64,000 nt of DNA from Candidatus Tokpelaia hoelldoblerii (GCA_002005325.1 CP017315.1:1116001-1180000); one strand, 5' to 3'; positions 26,129-35,071 are shown, counted from the first letter of the stretch. Notes: a model not told the origin generated them from the letters alone. Translations and numbers: made by a program.

Positions 26129-27412
26129 TCAGCGCGATATAGACGAAGAATCCGTTTCCTGCGCCGTCTCTCTGGCGAGCATAACCGCGGCAATACAGGT
26201 TACAATATTGGCGGCCAGCAGATACCATGCCGGTGAAGCCGGATTTTGCGTGGCTTTCAGCAGCCATGTCAGCACCATCTGCGCCGTGCCGCCAAAAAGC
26301 ATGATACCCAGCGCATAGGTGATGGAAAAGCCGGTGGCCCGCAGCCGTTGCGGAAAACTTTCGCACATCAGAATCACCAGCCCCGCGCCGCTGATATTCT
26401 GCAAGGCGGTAAACAGAATGATAATGGCAAAAAACATGGGGATATTATGCCAGCTTGTGATGAGATAAAAGCCCGGGAACAGCAACAGCATCAGCACAAG
26501 ACGCGGCGCAATAATTGTTTCCTTGCGGCCAAAAACATCACTGCACCAGCCGCCGACCAGCCCGAAAATAACAATACAGACCCCGACAACAAAGGTTGAA
26601 ATCATCGCCATATCCATATTGTAATGCAGCTGGGTGTTGGCATAAGTCGTCATATACGCCGTGAAATAGTGGGTAATCGTGCCCCCCGACAGCAGAAATA
26701 TGCCAAGGAGCACGAGCTTGCGGCGTTTATGGAACATTTCCCCCAGCAATGCGCCGGTTGTGGGCGTTTTCTTCTGTTCCCGGGCAGTAAAGGTCTCTTT
26801 CAGGTTGCGGCGCATATAAAGCCCCAGCGGCAGGACAATCAGCCCCAGCGCAAAAGGCACCCGCCAGCCCCAGTCGTCAAGCTGCTGTCCGCTTAAGGAG
26901 CGCGCCAGCACAAAGCCGATCAAACCGGCGGCAATCGCCGCCATGCCCTGCGCCACCTGCTGCCAGCTGGTGTAAAAGCCGCGTCTGTTTTCCGGCGCGG
27001 CCTCCATCATGAAAATAATCGATGACCCAGCCTCCCCCCCCCAGGCAAGCCCCTGCACAATGCGTATGGCAACCAGCAGAACCGGCGCCAGAATGCCGAT
27101 TGTCTCATAGGTTGGCAGCACAACCAGCCCGCCGGTGCCGTTCGCCATCAGCAGCATGGTCAGCAGCATGGCCGGCTTGCGCCCTGCCCTGTCGGCATAA
27201 GAGCCTATCAGCATGGCCCCGAGCGGACGGGCGACAAAGCCGATACCGAAGGTGGAAACCGCAAACAAAACGCTTGAAAAAGCATCTTCCGCCGGAAAAA
27301 AAGCCTTGCCGATTGTCAGCGCGAATGTCGCAAAAACCGTAAAGTCAAAAAATTCAACCGCATTGCCCAGCACAACAGCGGCAACATTTTTTCTGGAAAT
27401 TGTTCCTGTCAC
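26129..27412 (-). CDS. MHS-family major facilitator (metabolite:H+ symporter)
   Basis: A 427-residue, 12-segment transporter of the metabolite:H+ symporter branch (ProP/ShiA/KgtP relatives). Signature features are NAVEFFDFTVFATFA in segment 1, the loop GSYADRAGRKPAM between segments 2 and 3, and RIVQGLAWGGEAGSS in segment 4. Substrate unknown; the family takes up organic acids, betaines and similar solutes. Its start overlaps the stop of the nuclease gene by 4 bases, making it the last gene of the mobA-mobB-SNase operon. It is one of three MHS transporters in this window. Confidence 0.9.
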   Translation of the reverse strand: MTGTISRKNVAAVVLGNAVEFFDFTVFATFALTIGKAFFPAEDAFSSVLFAVSTFGIGFVARPLGAMLIGSYADRAGRKPAMLLTMLLMANGTGGLVVLPTYETIGILAPVLLVAIRIVQGLAWGGEAGSSIIFMMEAAPENRRGFYTSWQQVAQGMAAIAAGLIGFVLARSLSGQQLDDWGWRVPFALGLIVLPLGLYMRRNLKETFTAREQKKTPTTGALLGEMFHKRRKLVLLGIFLLSGGTITHYFTAYMTTYANTQLHYNMDMAMISTFVVGVCIVIFGLVGGWCSDVFGRKETIIAPRLVLMLLLFPGFYLITSWHNIPMFFAIIILFTALQNISGAGLVILMCESFPQRLRATGFSITYALGIMLFGGTAQMVLTWLLKATQNPASPAWYLLAANIVTCIAAVMLARETAQETDSSSISR

Positions 27413-27942
27413 TTTATCCCCTCTCCTGATACCTGGCGTAAATTGGCGCGCCGCCAGACATGCGGACGCTCAAAATCCCATTGCCACATCCCGCGCTTCT
27501 GCTGCCTGGCAAAACGTTCATCCTTGGGATAGTCATCATAACTCACCGCCCAGCCATCAAAGACCATAGTCTGGTTTAAATCCTGCGCACCGGCAAAACA
27601 ACTGCCCAGAATACGATTATATTTATCATAATCAAGCCATTTGCAATGCACCGGCTGATTGTTGACAAGGCGCGCAAGATGCGCGGTTGACAGACGCCCG
27701 CAGGCAAATTCCTGCCCGTCTTTCCGGCAATATTGCTCTGTTTCCGGCGCATCCATGCCGACAAGGCGAATCCGTTTTCCCTGCAACCGGATTGTATCAC
27801 CGTCGAGAATTTCGCCATAGCCGCTGATCACCTGCGCAGGCAGCGGCGCGACATTGGCCTGCTCTTCCCCGTACCATGCCAAAAAACCGGCCAGCACAAT
27901 CACCACCCCCGCCACCAGCATATCGCGGGAAAAAGCAATCAT
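27409..27942 (-). CDS. Membrane-anchored staphylococcal-nuclease-like (SNase) protein
   Basis: A 177-residue protein with an N-terminal hydrophobic anchor (residues 7-25, MLVAGVVIVLAGFLAWYG) and an SNase domain. Visible are ILDGDTIRLQGKRIRLVGMDAPETEQYC at about 45-72 (Ca-binding Asp and catalytic Arg and Glu positions) and the DKYNRILGSCFA block near 108 with the second Arg. The domain probably faces the periplasm and cuts DNA or RNA. Both ends overlap neighbours by 4 bases (mobB and the MHS transporter), an odd partnership whose meaning is not clear. Confidence 0.85.
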   Translation of the reverse strand: MIAFSRDMLVAGVVIVLAGFLAWYGEEQANVAPLPAQVISGYGEILDGDTIRLQGKRIRLVGMDAPETEQYCRKDGQEFACGRLSTAHLARLVNNQPVHCKWLDYDKYNRILGSCFAGAQDLNQTMVFDGWAVSYDDYPKDERFARQQKRGMWQWDFERPHVWRRANLRQVSGEGIK

Positions 27943-28457
27943 CGCTTTTTATCCTCCAGCCCCATATGTTTTTCAATAAAATCCGCAATCGCTCCACTAT
28001 CATCAAGATGAAAAACCGGTAAACTCCCTTCATCTTCACTCCTGTCACTGGCGATAGCGACAATATGCGGATCAGCCGCGCTTAAACGCCCGCCTTTGCC
28101 GCTTTGCTCACGGCGCACCTCAAGCTTGTCATGCCCTTCGCGCTTGTAGCCCTCCACCAGCACCAGATCACAGGGGCCGAACTTTTGCAGAATATCGCCA
28201 AGATCAGGCTCTGCCGCCTCTGCCAGTTCATGAATCAAAGCCCAGCGCCGGCTGGAAACAACCGCCACCTCCCCCGCGCCCGCTTTGCGATGACGCCAGG
28301 AATCGGTGTTTTCATGGTCAATATCAAAATCATGATGGGCGTGCTTGACGGTCGCCAGCCGATAACCGCGCCGCGTCAGTTCCGCAACAAGGCGCGTCGT
28401 CATGGTGGTTTTGCCACTGTTTTTCCAACCCGTTATCCCGAAGACCCGCTGTTTCAT
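27939..28457 (-). CDS. mobB: Molybdopterin-guanine dinucleotide biosynthesis adapter MobB
   Basis: A 172-residue GTP-binding protein that assists MobA in attaching GMP to molybdopterin. The P-loop reads GWKNSGKTTM near residue 10, followed by the KHAHHDFDID block typical of MobB and the switch VEGYKREGH near 100. It overlaps mobA and the SNase gene by 4 bases each. It serves the Mo enzymes of the cell, of which NarG in this window is one. Confidence 0.95.
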   Translation of the reverse strand: MKQRVFGITGWKNSGKTTMTTRLVAELTRRGYRLATVKHAHHDFDIDHENTDSWRHRKAGAGEVAVVSSRRWALIHELAEAAEPDLGDILQKFGPCDLVLVEGYKREGHDKLEVRREQSGKGGRLSAADPHIVAIASDRSEDEGSLPVFHLDDSGAIADFIEKHMGLEDKKR

Positions 28458-29107
28458 AAGCTATGTTCCCTGTTCTTTTGATAAATCTCTTGCGCGCGGG
28501 CGAAATCATCCTGTGTATTTATATTAAAAAACGGATCATCGCCATCAAACAATACAGAAGTGAACGGCCTGTGCTTTGCCTGGCGGGATTGTGCAAAGGC
28601 CTGAATACTTTTTTTGCCAGGCTTGTGTAAAACCTCATATAAATCTTCCGCCAACCCGACCGGCCATATGGCAAAAGCCGGATGCAACCTGTTTTTTGAG
28701 GCCGCTATAACCGGCACAAGCTGTTCCGGCATATAACCGTCCAGCATGCGGGCAACATAATCAGGGGGGAAAAACGGCGTATCCACGGCCACTGTGGCAA
28801 GCACTTCAAAACCGTGATCACGCCCGTAAAGCATAGCCGAAAAAATTCCCGCCAGAGGCCCCGCCTCACAAAAATCAGCATGGTCAGCAATAACAGGCAC
28901 ATGGGCACGATCATAAGCCGGCCGCACCGGTGCGCTTAACACCACATTGCGCCCATAAGAGGCAAGCTGGCCTTGCAGACGGCGGACAGCATGTTCCAGC
29001 AATGTTTCACCATCCAGACGCAATAAAGCCTTGTCCTCTCCCATGCGGGAGGATTGCCCGCCTGCCAGAACGACGCCCAGAACTTTCATCACATTATCAT
29101 GCCGCAT
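28454..29107 (-). CDS. mobA: Molybdenum cofactor guanylyltransferase MobA
   Basis: Transfers GMP from GTP to Mo-molybdopterin to give the MGD form used by DMSO-reductase-family enzymes such as NarG. The nucleotidyltransferase signature VLAGGQSSRMGEDKALL is close to the N-terminus, then IADHADFCEAGPLAGIF and the VAVDTPFFPP metal site near residue 100. The longest frame starts at 29158; I use the ATG at 29107 (217 residues), which has GGGAG nine bases upstream. 29089 is also possible. First gene of a tightly overlapping four-gene operon. Confidence 0.94.
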   Translation of the reverse strand: MRHDNVMKVLGVVLAGGQSSRMGEDKALLRLDGETLLEHAVRRLQGQLASYGRNVVLSAPVRPAYDRAHVPVIADHADFCEAGPLAGIFSAMLYGRDHGFEVLATVAVDTPFFPPDYVARMLDGYMPEQLVPVIAASKNRLHPAFAIWPVGLAEDLYEVLHKPGKKSIQAFAQSRQAKHRPFTSVLFDGDDPFFNINTQDDFARAQEIYQKNREHSL

Positions 29108-29205
29108 CCACATATTCTCCCTTGCCGTATTGCGCCCTTTATTTTCACTGTCTATCATAATTTACAACAGGTGCAGTTGCACAAACAAGCGGGAACAGAA
29201 AAACA

Positions 29206-29850
29206 ATGCCAGACACAACAGCGGATACATTTTCCCTTGCCTCTCTTGACCAGCAAATCAAAGCGTGCAGACTGTGCCGTGAGGCGCCGCGTTGTCCGCC
29301 ACCCCTGCCGCATGAACCGCGGCCGGTCTGTATTCTCTCCGCCAGCGCGCACATCGCCATCGCCGGACAAGCGCCGGGAATGCGGGTTCATGAAACCGGC
29401 ATCCCGTTTAACGACCCTTCCGGCAACCGCCTGCGTAACTGGCTGGGGGTTGACCGTGCGACATTTTATAATCCGGCGCATTTTGCCATTGTCCCCATGG
29501 GCTTTTGCTTTCCTGGTTATGACGCCAAAGGCGGCGACCTGCCGCCCCGGCGCGAATGCGCCACATTGTGGCATGAAGCGATTTTCAACGCCATGCCGCA
29601 AATCAGGCTGGTTCTGGCCATCGGCCAATATGCCCAGCGCTGGCATATCGCGCAAGGGCGGCAAAAAAATCTGACGGAAACTGTTAAAAACTGGCGTGAC
29701 ATTCTCAGCCGCAAACAGCCGCGCGGCTATCATGTTCTGCCGCTGCCGCATCCATCCTGGCGCAATACGGCATGGCTTGGAAAAAACCCGTGGTTTGAGG
29801 AAGAGCTTCTGCCCGAACTGCGGCAACAGATTCATGCCGCCACCTCTTAA
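29206..29850 (+). CDS. Uracil-DNA glycosylase family protein
   Basis: A 214-residue protein of the UDG-like superfamily. GQAPGMRVHETGIPFNDPSG near residue 55 is the uracil-binding/water-activating loop, and LPLPHPSWRN near 182 is the DNA-intercalation motif. Near the N-terminus CRLCREAPRC resembles the first cysteines of iron-sulfur UDGs, but I cannot see a full set of four ligands in the usual spacing, so a cluster is uncertain. Probably DNA repair; the exact lesion is not known. It is divergent from mobA. Its leader contains a 14-base stretch (29175-29188) identical to part of the purB leader. Confidence 0.82.
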   Translation: MPDTTADTFSLASLDQQIKACRLCREAPRCPPPLPHEPRPVCILSASAHIAIAGQAPGMRVHETGIPFNDPSGNRLRNWLGVDRATFYNPAHFAIVPMGFCFPGYDAKGGDLPPRRECATLWHEAIFNAMPQIRLVLAIGQYAQRWHIAQGRQKNLTETVKNWRDILSRKQPRGYHVLPLPHPSWRNTAWLGKNPWFEEELLPELRQQIHAATS

Positions 29851-29949
29851 AAAGAGTATATTTTTTTGTAAAAACCTGTTGCAGGGATATTTTTTTTAAG
29901 TTATGAATTTTGGAATAGAATTATTAAAAATATTTTTTAGGGAAAGCCC

Positions 29950-30438
29950 ATGGACCGGCTGGATAAGAAAATTCTCCGCCTGCTGCAGGAAGATGCGACA
30001 CTGGCTGTTGCCGATATTGCCAGAAAGGTCGGCCTTTCGACAACACCCTGCTGGCGGCGCATTCAGAAACTCGAAGAAGACGGCGTTATCAAACGGCGCG
30101 TTGCCATTCTGAACCCGGAACAGATCAATGCGCGCGTTACGGTTTTTGTTTCAATCCGCACCGGTTCGCACAACCATGAATGGCTGCGCCGGTTTTCAGA
30201 AATCGTGCGGGACTTCCCGGAAGTTGTTGAATTTTACCGGATGAGCGGCGATGTGGATTATCTGTTGCGCGTGGCTGTGCCGGATATTGCCGCCTACGAT
30301 CAGTTTTATCAAAAGCTGATCAGCAAAATTGAAATCCGCAATGTTTCTTCCTCTTTCGCCATGGAACAGATAAAATATACGACTGAACTGCCGCTGGATT
30401 ATATCCAGCTGGAGAAAGAAAGCAGCAAAAAGGATTAA
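29950..30438 (+). CDS. Lrp/AsnC-family transcriptional regulator
   Basis: A 162-residue protein with an N-terminal helix-turn-helix (DIARKVGLSTTPCWRRIQKLEEDGVI, residues 20-45) and a C-terminal RAM ligand-binding domain (about 65-150, including YRMSGDVDYLLRVAV). Such proteins form octamers and respond to amino acids. The neighbours (UDG-like gene, cobT) give no clue to the target; the amino-acid genes near 25 kb or 40 kb are speculative targets. The 99-base upstream gap is very T-rich and no promoter stands out. Confidence 0.9.
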   Translation: MDRLDKKILRLLQEDATLAVADIARKVGLSTTPCWRRIQKLEEDGVIKRRVAILNPEQINARVTVFVSIRTGSHNHEWLRRFSEIVRDFPEVVEFYRMSGDVDYLLRVAVPDIAAYDQFYQKLISKIEIRNVSSSFAMEQIKYTTELPLDYIQLEKESSKKD

Positions 30439-30458
30439 AGCATAGAAGCGCGTACCGG

Positions 30459-31475
30459 TTATTGCACTGTCGCGCCCTGTGCCACCGCCTGTTCAAATGG
30501 CACGCTCTGCGCATTGGCCAGCACAGCCGCCTTAACAAGGCCCGCAGCAAGGGCTGCCCCGACACCGCCGTTCAATTGCGACCCTAAATCCAGCAGCGGC
30601 TTTTTCTCCAGTTTCTCTAACAACTTACGCTGCCCTGCCTCGGCAGAGGCATGACCGGCAATGCAATGCTCCAAAGCCAGCGGGTGCAGTTTAAACAATA
30701 TCGCCGCTGCCGCCGTGGTGACAAACCCGTCCAGAATGACCGGTATTTTCTCCATTCTGGCGGCCAGAATGGCCCCGGCAATGGCAGCGAATTCACGCCC
30801 GCCCAAACGCCGCAGCACCTCAAACGGATCCTGCAAATGGTCCTGATGCAAGGCAAGGGCGGCGCGGATGACCTCTGCCTTGCGCGAAAAATACGGATCA
30901 GCCGTATCAAGCCAGTCCTCAACCTCGCCGCCAAACAGCGCCAGCGCTACGGCCGCTGCAACCGTGCTGTTGCCAACGCCCATATCGCCCAGACACAGCA
31001 AGTCCGTGCCGCCGGCAATCGCTTCCATGCCAAAAGCCATGGTTGCGGCGCAGCCGCGTTCATCCATCGCCGCATCCTTGGCAATATCCATGGTCGGATA
31101 ATCCAGAGCCAGATCATAAATCTTCAGGCCCAGATCATGGGTGATGCAGACCTGATTGACAACAGCCCCGCCAGCGGCAAAATTATCAACCATCTGACGG
31201 GTGGCGTCCTGCGGCAGGATGGAAATATTTTCTTCCACCACGCCATGGTTCCCGGCAAAAACCGCCACCAGCGGACGGGTGACAAGCGGCTTCGGCTGCC
31301 CGCGCCAACCGGCATACCAGACAGCAATATCCCCCAGGCGTCCCGTTGTCCTGCCAATGCCGGCCAGTTTTTTCTGCTGATTGCCTGCTTCGGTCTGCGC
31401 AATAAAATCTGCCGCTGGCAAAGTTTGCAACAGGGCGCGAAAATCATCAAAAGGATTGAGGGAGGAAGGTTTCAT
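30459..31475 (-). CDS. cobT: Nicotinate-nucleotide--dimethylbenzimidazole phosphoribosyltransferase CobT-like, altered active site
   Basis: Activates the lower ligand of cobalamin by transferring phosphoribose to dimethylbenzimidazole. The 338-residue protein matches CobT throughout (for example ILPQDATRQMVDNFAAGGAVVNQ and LCLGDMGVGNSTVAAA). In well-studied CobT proteins the C-terminal motif is RLGEGSGAALA and its Glu (317 in Salmonella) is the general base. Here the motif reads QLNGGVGAALA, so that Glu is Gly303. The enzyme may be impaired, use another residue, or have a changed substrate. No cobalamin riboswitch was seen upstream, and no other cob gene lies in the window. Confidence 0.88.
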   Translation of the reverse strand: MKPSSLNPFDDFRALLQTLPAADFIAQTEAGNQQKKLAGIGRTTGRLGDIAVWYAGWRGQPKPLVTRPLVAVFAGNHGVVEENISILPQDATRQMVDNFAAGGAVVNQVCITHDLGLKIYDLALDYPTMDIAKDAAMDERGCAATMAFGMEAIAGGTDLLCLGDMGVGNSTVAAAVALALFGGEVEDWLDTADPYFSRKAEVIRAALALHQDHLQDPFEVLRRLGGREFAAIAGAILAARMEKIPVILDGFVTTAAAAILFKLHPLALEHCIAGHASAEAGQRKLLEKLEKKPLLDLGSQLNGGVGAALAAGLVKAAVLANAQSVPFEQAVAQGATVQ

Positions 31476-31543
31476 GCAGCGAATCCGGTTCAGACTGTTT
31501 TTGGTTGATGGACTTTATAAAAAGTATGAACGGGGTCTGTCAA

Positions 31544-32158
31544 TCAATCTGTTGGCGGCATAAAATGCGCCGTTCCCTTCAAAGCCGCCGCCAGCAGTTT
31601 TTCATACTCTGCCCGCTCCACCTCAATCGCGCCGAAACGTTGCAGATGATCGGTGATAAACTGCGTATCAAGCAGCACAAATCCCTGCTCCTGCAAGCGG
31701 GTAACAAGCGCGGCAAGGCACACTTTGGAAGCATCCCGCACGAGTGAGAACATACTTTCGCCAAAAAAAGCCCGCCCCAAGGCAATACCATACAACCCGC
31801 CGGCCAATCGCCCCTCATGCCATGCCTCAACCGTATGGCAATATCCCATTTCAAACAATGCCGTATAAACTTCACGAATGGGCTGGTTGATCCATGTGTG
31901 CGGACGGATTTCCCGCGCCTGCGCGCAACCGTCAATCACCGCAGCACAATCACTATTATAGCGGATATCAAAAATGCCGCGCCTCATGGTTTTAGCCAGA
32001 GAGCGCGGCAAATGAAATTTATCAAGCGGCAAAATCCCCCGCTTGTGCGGCCTTACCCAGAACACCTCCGGGTCTTCCGCCTTTTCCCCCATGGGAAAAA
32101 GCCCTATCGCATAGGCTTCCAGCAAAAGGACGGGGTCTATGCGATAGGGATCAGGCAT
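31544..32158 (-). CDS. aat: Leucyl/phenylalanyl-tRNA--protein transferase
   Basis: Adds Leu or Phe to the N-terminal Arg or Lys of proteins and so marks them for ClpAP degradation (N-end rule). Family motifs are LLEAYAIGLFPMGE at the start, VFWVRPHKRGILPLD, TWINQPIREVYTALFEMGYCHTVEAW, and GGLYGIALGRAFFGESMFS near residue 125. Length 204 residues. Its start directly follows the accC stop (no bases between), so it is the third gene of accB-accC-aat. Confidence 0.96.
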   Translation of the reverse strand: MPDPYRIDPVLLLEAYAIGLFPMGEKAEDPEVFWVRPHKRGILPLDKFHLPRSLAKTMRRGIFDIRYNSDCAAVIDGCAQAREIRPHTWINQPIREVYTALFEMGYCHTVEAWHEGRLAGGLYGIALGRAFFGESMFSLVRDASKVCLAALVTRLQEQGFVLLDTQFITDHLQRFGAIEVERAEYEKLLAAALKGTAHFMPPTD

Positions 32159-33514
32159 TTACGCCTCTTTTTTCGGCACCTGAGCGAGAAAATTTTCCAG
32201 CCAGTGGATATTATAATTGCCTTCGATAATATCCTCGTTTTCAATCAGACGCTGGAACAACGGCAGCGTGGTGCGCACGCCATCAACAACAAACTCATCA
32301 AGAGCACGGCGCAGGCGCATCATACATTCCTGCCTTGTACGGCCATGAACAATCAGCTTGCCGATCAGGCTGTCATAATAAGGCGGAATGCGGTAGCCGG
32401 AATAAACACCCGAATCAACGCGGATGCCAAGGCCGCCCGGCGTATGGAAATGGGTGATAAGCCCGGGCGACGGCGTGAAATTGACCGGATCCTCCGCATT
32501 GATACGGCATTCAATAGCATGGCCGGAAAACCTCACATCTTCCTGACGCACCGACAACCCTTCGCCGGAAGCGATACGAAGCTGCTCATGCACAAGGTCA
32601 ATACCGGTAATCGCTTCCGTTATCGGATGTTCAACCTGCAGGCGGGTGTTCATTTCAATAAAATAAAACTCGCCGTCTTCATAAAGAAACTCAATCGTCC
32701 CCGCGCCGCGATAACCGAGTTTAGCACAGGCGTTGGCGACAATCGTGCCGATTTTGTCACGCGCCTTGTCATCCAGCGCCGGAGAGCTTGCCTCTTCCCA
32801 CACCTTCTGGTGGCGGCGCTGCAACGAGCAGTCACGTTCACCAAGATGGATGGCATTACCGGCGCCATCGCCCAGCACCTGCACTTCAATATGGCGGGGC
32901 TTTTCAAGATATTTCTCAATATAAACCGCATCATCACCAAAAGCGGCGCCGGCTTCAGAGCGCGCTGTTGACAGGGCGATCGGCAGTTCTTCCGCCGTGC
33001 GGGCAATCTTCATCCCGCGCCCGCCGCCACCGGCTGAAGCCTTGATGATAACCGGAAAGCCGATTTCATGGGCGATTTTCACCGCCTCGGCATCCTCCGT
33101 AACTGCCCCTTTTGAGCCCGGCACAACAGGGATTCCCAAGGCTTTGGCGGTCTTTTTCGCTTCAATCTTGTCACCCATCGTACGGATATGCGCCGCGGTG
33201 GGGCCGATAAAAGTGATATTATGCGCTTCCAGAATTTCGGCAAACTTGGCATTTTCCGACAGGAAGCCGTAACCCGGGTGGATAGCATCAGCGCCGGTGA
33301 TTTCACAGGCCGCAACAATCTGCGAGATATTCAGATAACTGTCACGGGCCGGCGGCGGGCCGATACAGACGCTTTCATCCGCAAGCAAAACATGCATGGC
33401 ATCAGCGTCCGCCGTGGAATGCACGGCAACAGTTTTTATGCCGAGCTCTTTACAGGCGCGCAAAACACGAAGCGCAATTTCGCCCCGGTTGGCAATCAGA
33501 ACTTTTTCAATCAT
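32159..33514 (-). CDS. accC: Acetyl-CoA carboxylase biotin carboxylase subunit
   Basis: ATP-dependent carboxylation of the biotin on AccB, the first half-reaction of fatty acid synthesis. ATP-grasp protein of 451 residues: EKVLIANRGEIALRVLRA at the N-terminus, KASAGGGGRGMK (glycine-rich ATP loop) near residue 160, IEMNTRLQVEHPITE near 285 with the catalytic Arg, and a C-terminal biotin carboxylase domain. It starts 15 bases after accB. Confidence 0.98.
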   Translation of the reverse strand: MIEKVLIANRGEIALRVLRACKELGIKTVAVHSTADADAMHVLLADESVCIGPPPARDSYLNISQIVAACEITGADAIHPGYGFLSENAKFAEILEAHNITFIGPTAAHIRTMGDKIEAKKTAKALGIPVVPGSKGAVTEDAEAVKIAHEIGFPVIIKASAGGGGRGMKIARTAEELPIALSTARSEAGAAFGDDAVYIEKYLEKPRHIEVQVLGDGAGNAIHLGERDCSLQRRHQKVWEEASSPALDDKARDKIGTIVANACAKLGYRGAGTIEFLYEDGEFYFIEMNTRLQVEHPITEAITGIDLVHEQLRIASGEGLSVRQEDVRFSGHAIECRINAEDPVNFTPSPGLITHFHTPGGLGIRVDSGVYSGYRIPPYYDSLIGKLIVHGRTRQECMMRLRRALDEFVVDGVRTTLPLFQRLIENEDIIEGNYNIHWLENFLAQVPKKEA

Positions 33515-33529
33515 GGCGCACGCCCAACT

Positions 33530-33997
33530 TTACTCAACAACAACCAGCGGCTCGCCGAATTCAACCGGCTGCGCATCCTCAACCAGAATGGCCTTGACAA
33601 CGCCGGAACGCGGTGAGGGAATCTGGTTCATGGTTTTCATCGCCTCGACAATAAGCAAGGTCTGCCCTTCGCTGACCCGCTGGCCAATCTCGACAAAGGC
33701 GCGCGCGCCCGGAGCAGGCGCAAGATAGGCCGTGCCGACCATAGGCGATGTCACGGCATTTTTATTCAGCTCTTCCTTGGCGGAAGGAGTGCCGGCAGCA
33801 ACAGGCGCAGCAGCCGGTTGCGGCGCATAGACCGCCTGAACAGGTGCAGATGGGCCATTATTGCGCGAAACACGAATACGCAGATCATTTTGCTCAACTT
33901 CAATATCAGACAGGCTGGTTTCATTCAGAATTTCTGCCAGATCACGGATAAGCTTTGTATTGATCGACGCGCTTTTTCCCGCATTTTTCGTTGTCAT
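33530..33997 (-). CDS. accB: Acetyl-CoA carboxylase biotin carboxyl carrier protein
   Basis: A 155-residue carrier with an N-terminal helical region, an Ala/Pro-rich linker (about 50-75) and a C-terminal biotinyl domain. The biotin is attached to Lys in VEAMKTMNQI (near residue 121). First gene of accB-accC-aat. The 123-base gap upstream contains two short CAGTTCGG repeats (about 34015 and 34042) whose meaning is unknown. Confidence 0.97.
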   Translation of the reverse strand: MTTKNAGKSASINTKLIRDLAEILNETSLSDIEVEQNDLRIRVSRNNGPSAPVQAVYAPQPAAAPVAAGTPSAKEELNKNAVTSPMVGTAYLAPAPGARAFVEIGQRVSEGQTLLIVEAMKTMNQIPSPRSGVVKAILVEDAQPVEFGEPLVVVE

Positions 33998-34120
33998 CTA
34001 TAACACACTCCTTCAGTTCGGGCTTTTATCTTTTACTTTTACAGTTCGGTCAGGCCAGTTCAGGAAACAGGCCGGGATTCTCCGCCCTCTTTCCCGCACA
34101 GCCTTCATAATTGCGCCCTT

Positions 34121-34933
34121 TTATTGTCCTCGTTTACGCTCTTGTTCAATAATTTTCACAAGAGCATCTGTTCCAACGGCACCAGATACAACCTGATGAC
34201 CGATAATATAAGCCGGGGTCGCATTGATCCTGAGCTTATAGGCGACTTCACCATTGGTGACAAAAGGCTGAAGCAGGCTTTCATCCGCCAACGCCCTGTT
34301 CATCTTATCTTTATCCGCGCCCAGTGACAAGGCGACGTCTATCGCGCTTGCCGCATTGGCGCGCCCCGGGCGCAGCATCATCGCTTCATGAAACTGCCGG
34401 TATTTATCCGGCATGACAACCTGAAACGCCCGCGCCACCCTGTGCGCATCCACCGAATCCTGCCCCAGAATAGGAAAGTCCTTCATGACAAAACGCAGGT
34501 TCGGATCCTTTTTTATCAGCGCCTGCATTGTCGGAAAGGATTTTTTACAATAACCGCAATTGTAATCATAAAATTCGACAATTGTCACATCCCCCCTGGG
34601 ATTGCCGAATACGGCATCATCCGGCGCATGAAAAATTTTCGCGCTCTCTTCCTTGATAGCCTTGACCTGGTCAGCCCGCGCCTGTGCTTCCATGCGGGTT
34701 TCCAGCACATTCTGCGCTTCCAGCAAAATTTCAGGATTTTCTATCAGATAATCGCGCACAACCTTTTGCGAAAGCTGCTTTAAAAAGCCTGTATCCGACA
34801 AAAGCTCCTTTTTCAACTGTTCAACGCCAGCATTCTGCGCCAGAACGGGCGCGGCAGCTAAAAAAACCATTGCACCCGCACAACAAGCAAGCTGCGTGCA
34901 TTTTTTCAAAACCGGCCAAGAAAAAATTGCCAT
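34121..34933 (-). CDS. DsbA-family periplasmic thiol-disulfide protein (Com1-like)
   Basis: A 270-residue protein with a signal peptide ending about residue 32 (APVLAQ), a helical region of about 75 residues, and a thioredoxin/DsbA domain with the active site NCGYCKKSFP near residue 125. The cis-Pro region reads INATPAYIIG near 240. It resembles Com1/DsbA-type oxidoreductases of Alphaproteobacteria. It probably oxidises or shuffles disulfides in exported proteins. It lies downstream of the M48 protease gene on the same strand. Confidence 0.9.
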   Translation of the reverse strand: MAIFSWPVLKKCTQLACCAGAMVFLAAAPVLAQNAGVEQLKKELLSDTGFLKQLSQKVVRDYLIENPEILLEAQNVLETRMEAQARADQVKAIKEESAKIFHAPDDAVFGNPRGDVTIVEFYDYNCGYCKKSFPTMQALIKKDPNLRFVMKDFPILGQDSVDAHRVARAFQVVMPDKYRQFHEAMMLRPGRANAASAIDVALSLGADKDKMNRALADESLLQPFVTNGEVAYKLRINATPAYIIGHQVVSGAVGTDALVKIIEQERKRGQ

Positions 34934-35024
34934 AACACTTTGTTTCCCATTGTTTTTTCAAAAAACAGCTCAAGGCAACCTACCCATAAACCGTGTCGGA
35001 TTCCGCCATTATAAAGCATTTATC

Positions 35025-35060
35025 AACAAAAGAGAATGCCACAGCGCCCACTCTCTTGTT
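35025..35060 (-). terminator. Possible terminator after the M48 protease gene
   Basis: On the minus strand AACAAGAGA and TCTCTTTTGTT can pair around a 16-base loop, ending in a short T-rich tail, just downstream of the protease stop. The stem contains one or two mismatched or bulged bases, so the call is tentative. Confidence 0.35.
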
Positions 35061-35071
35061 TTCAACACAGT

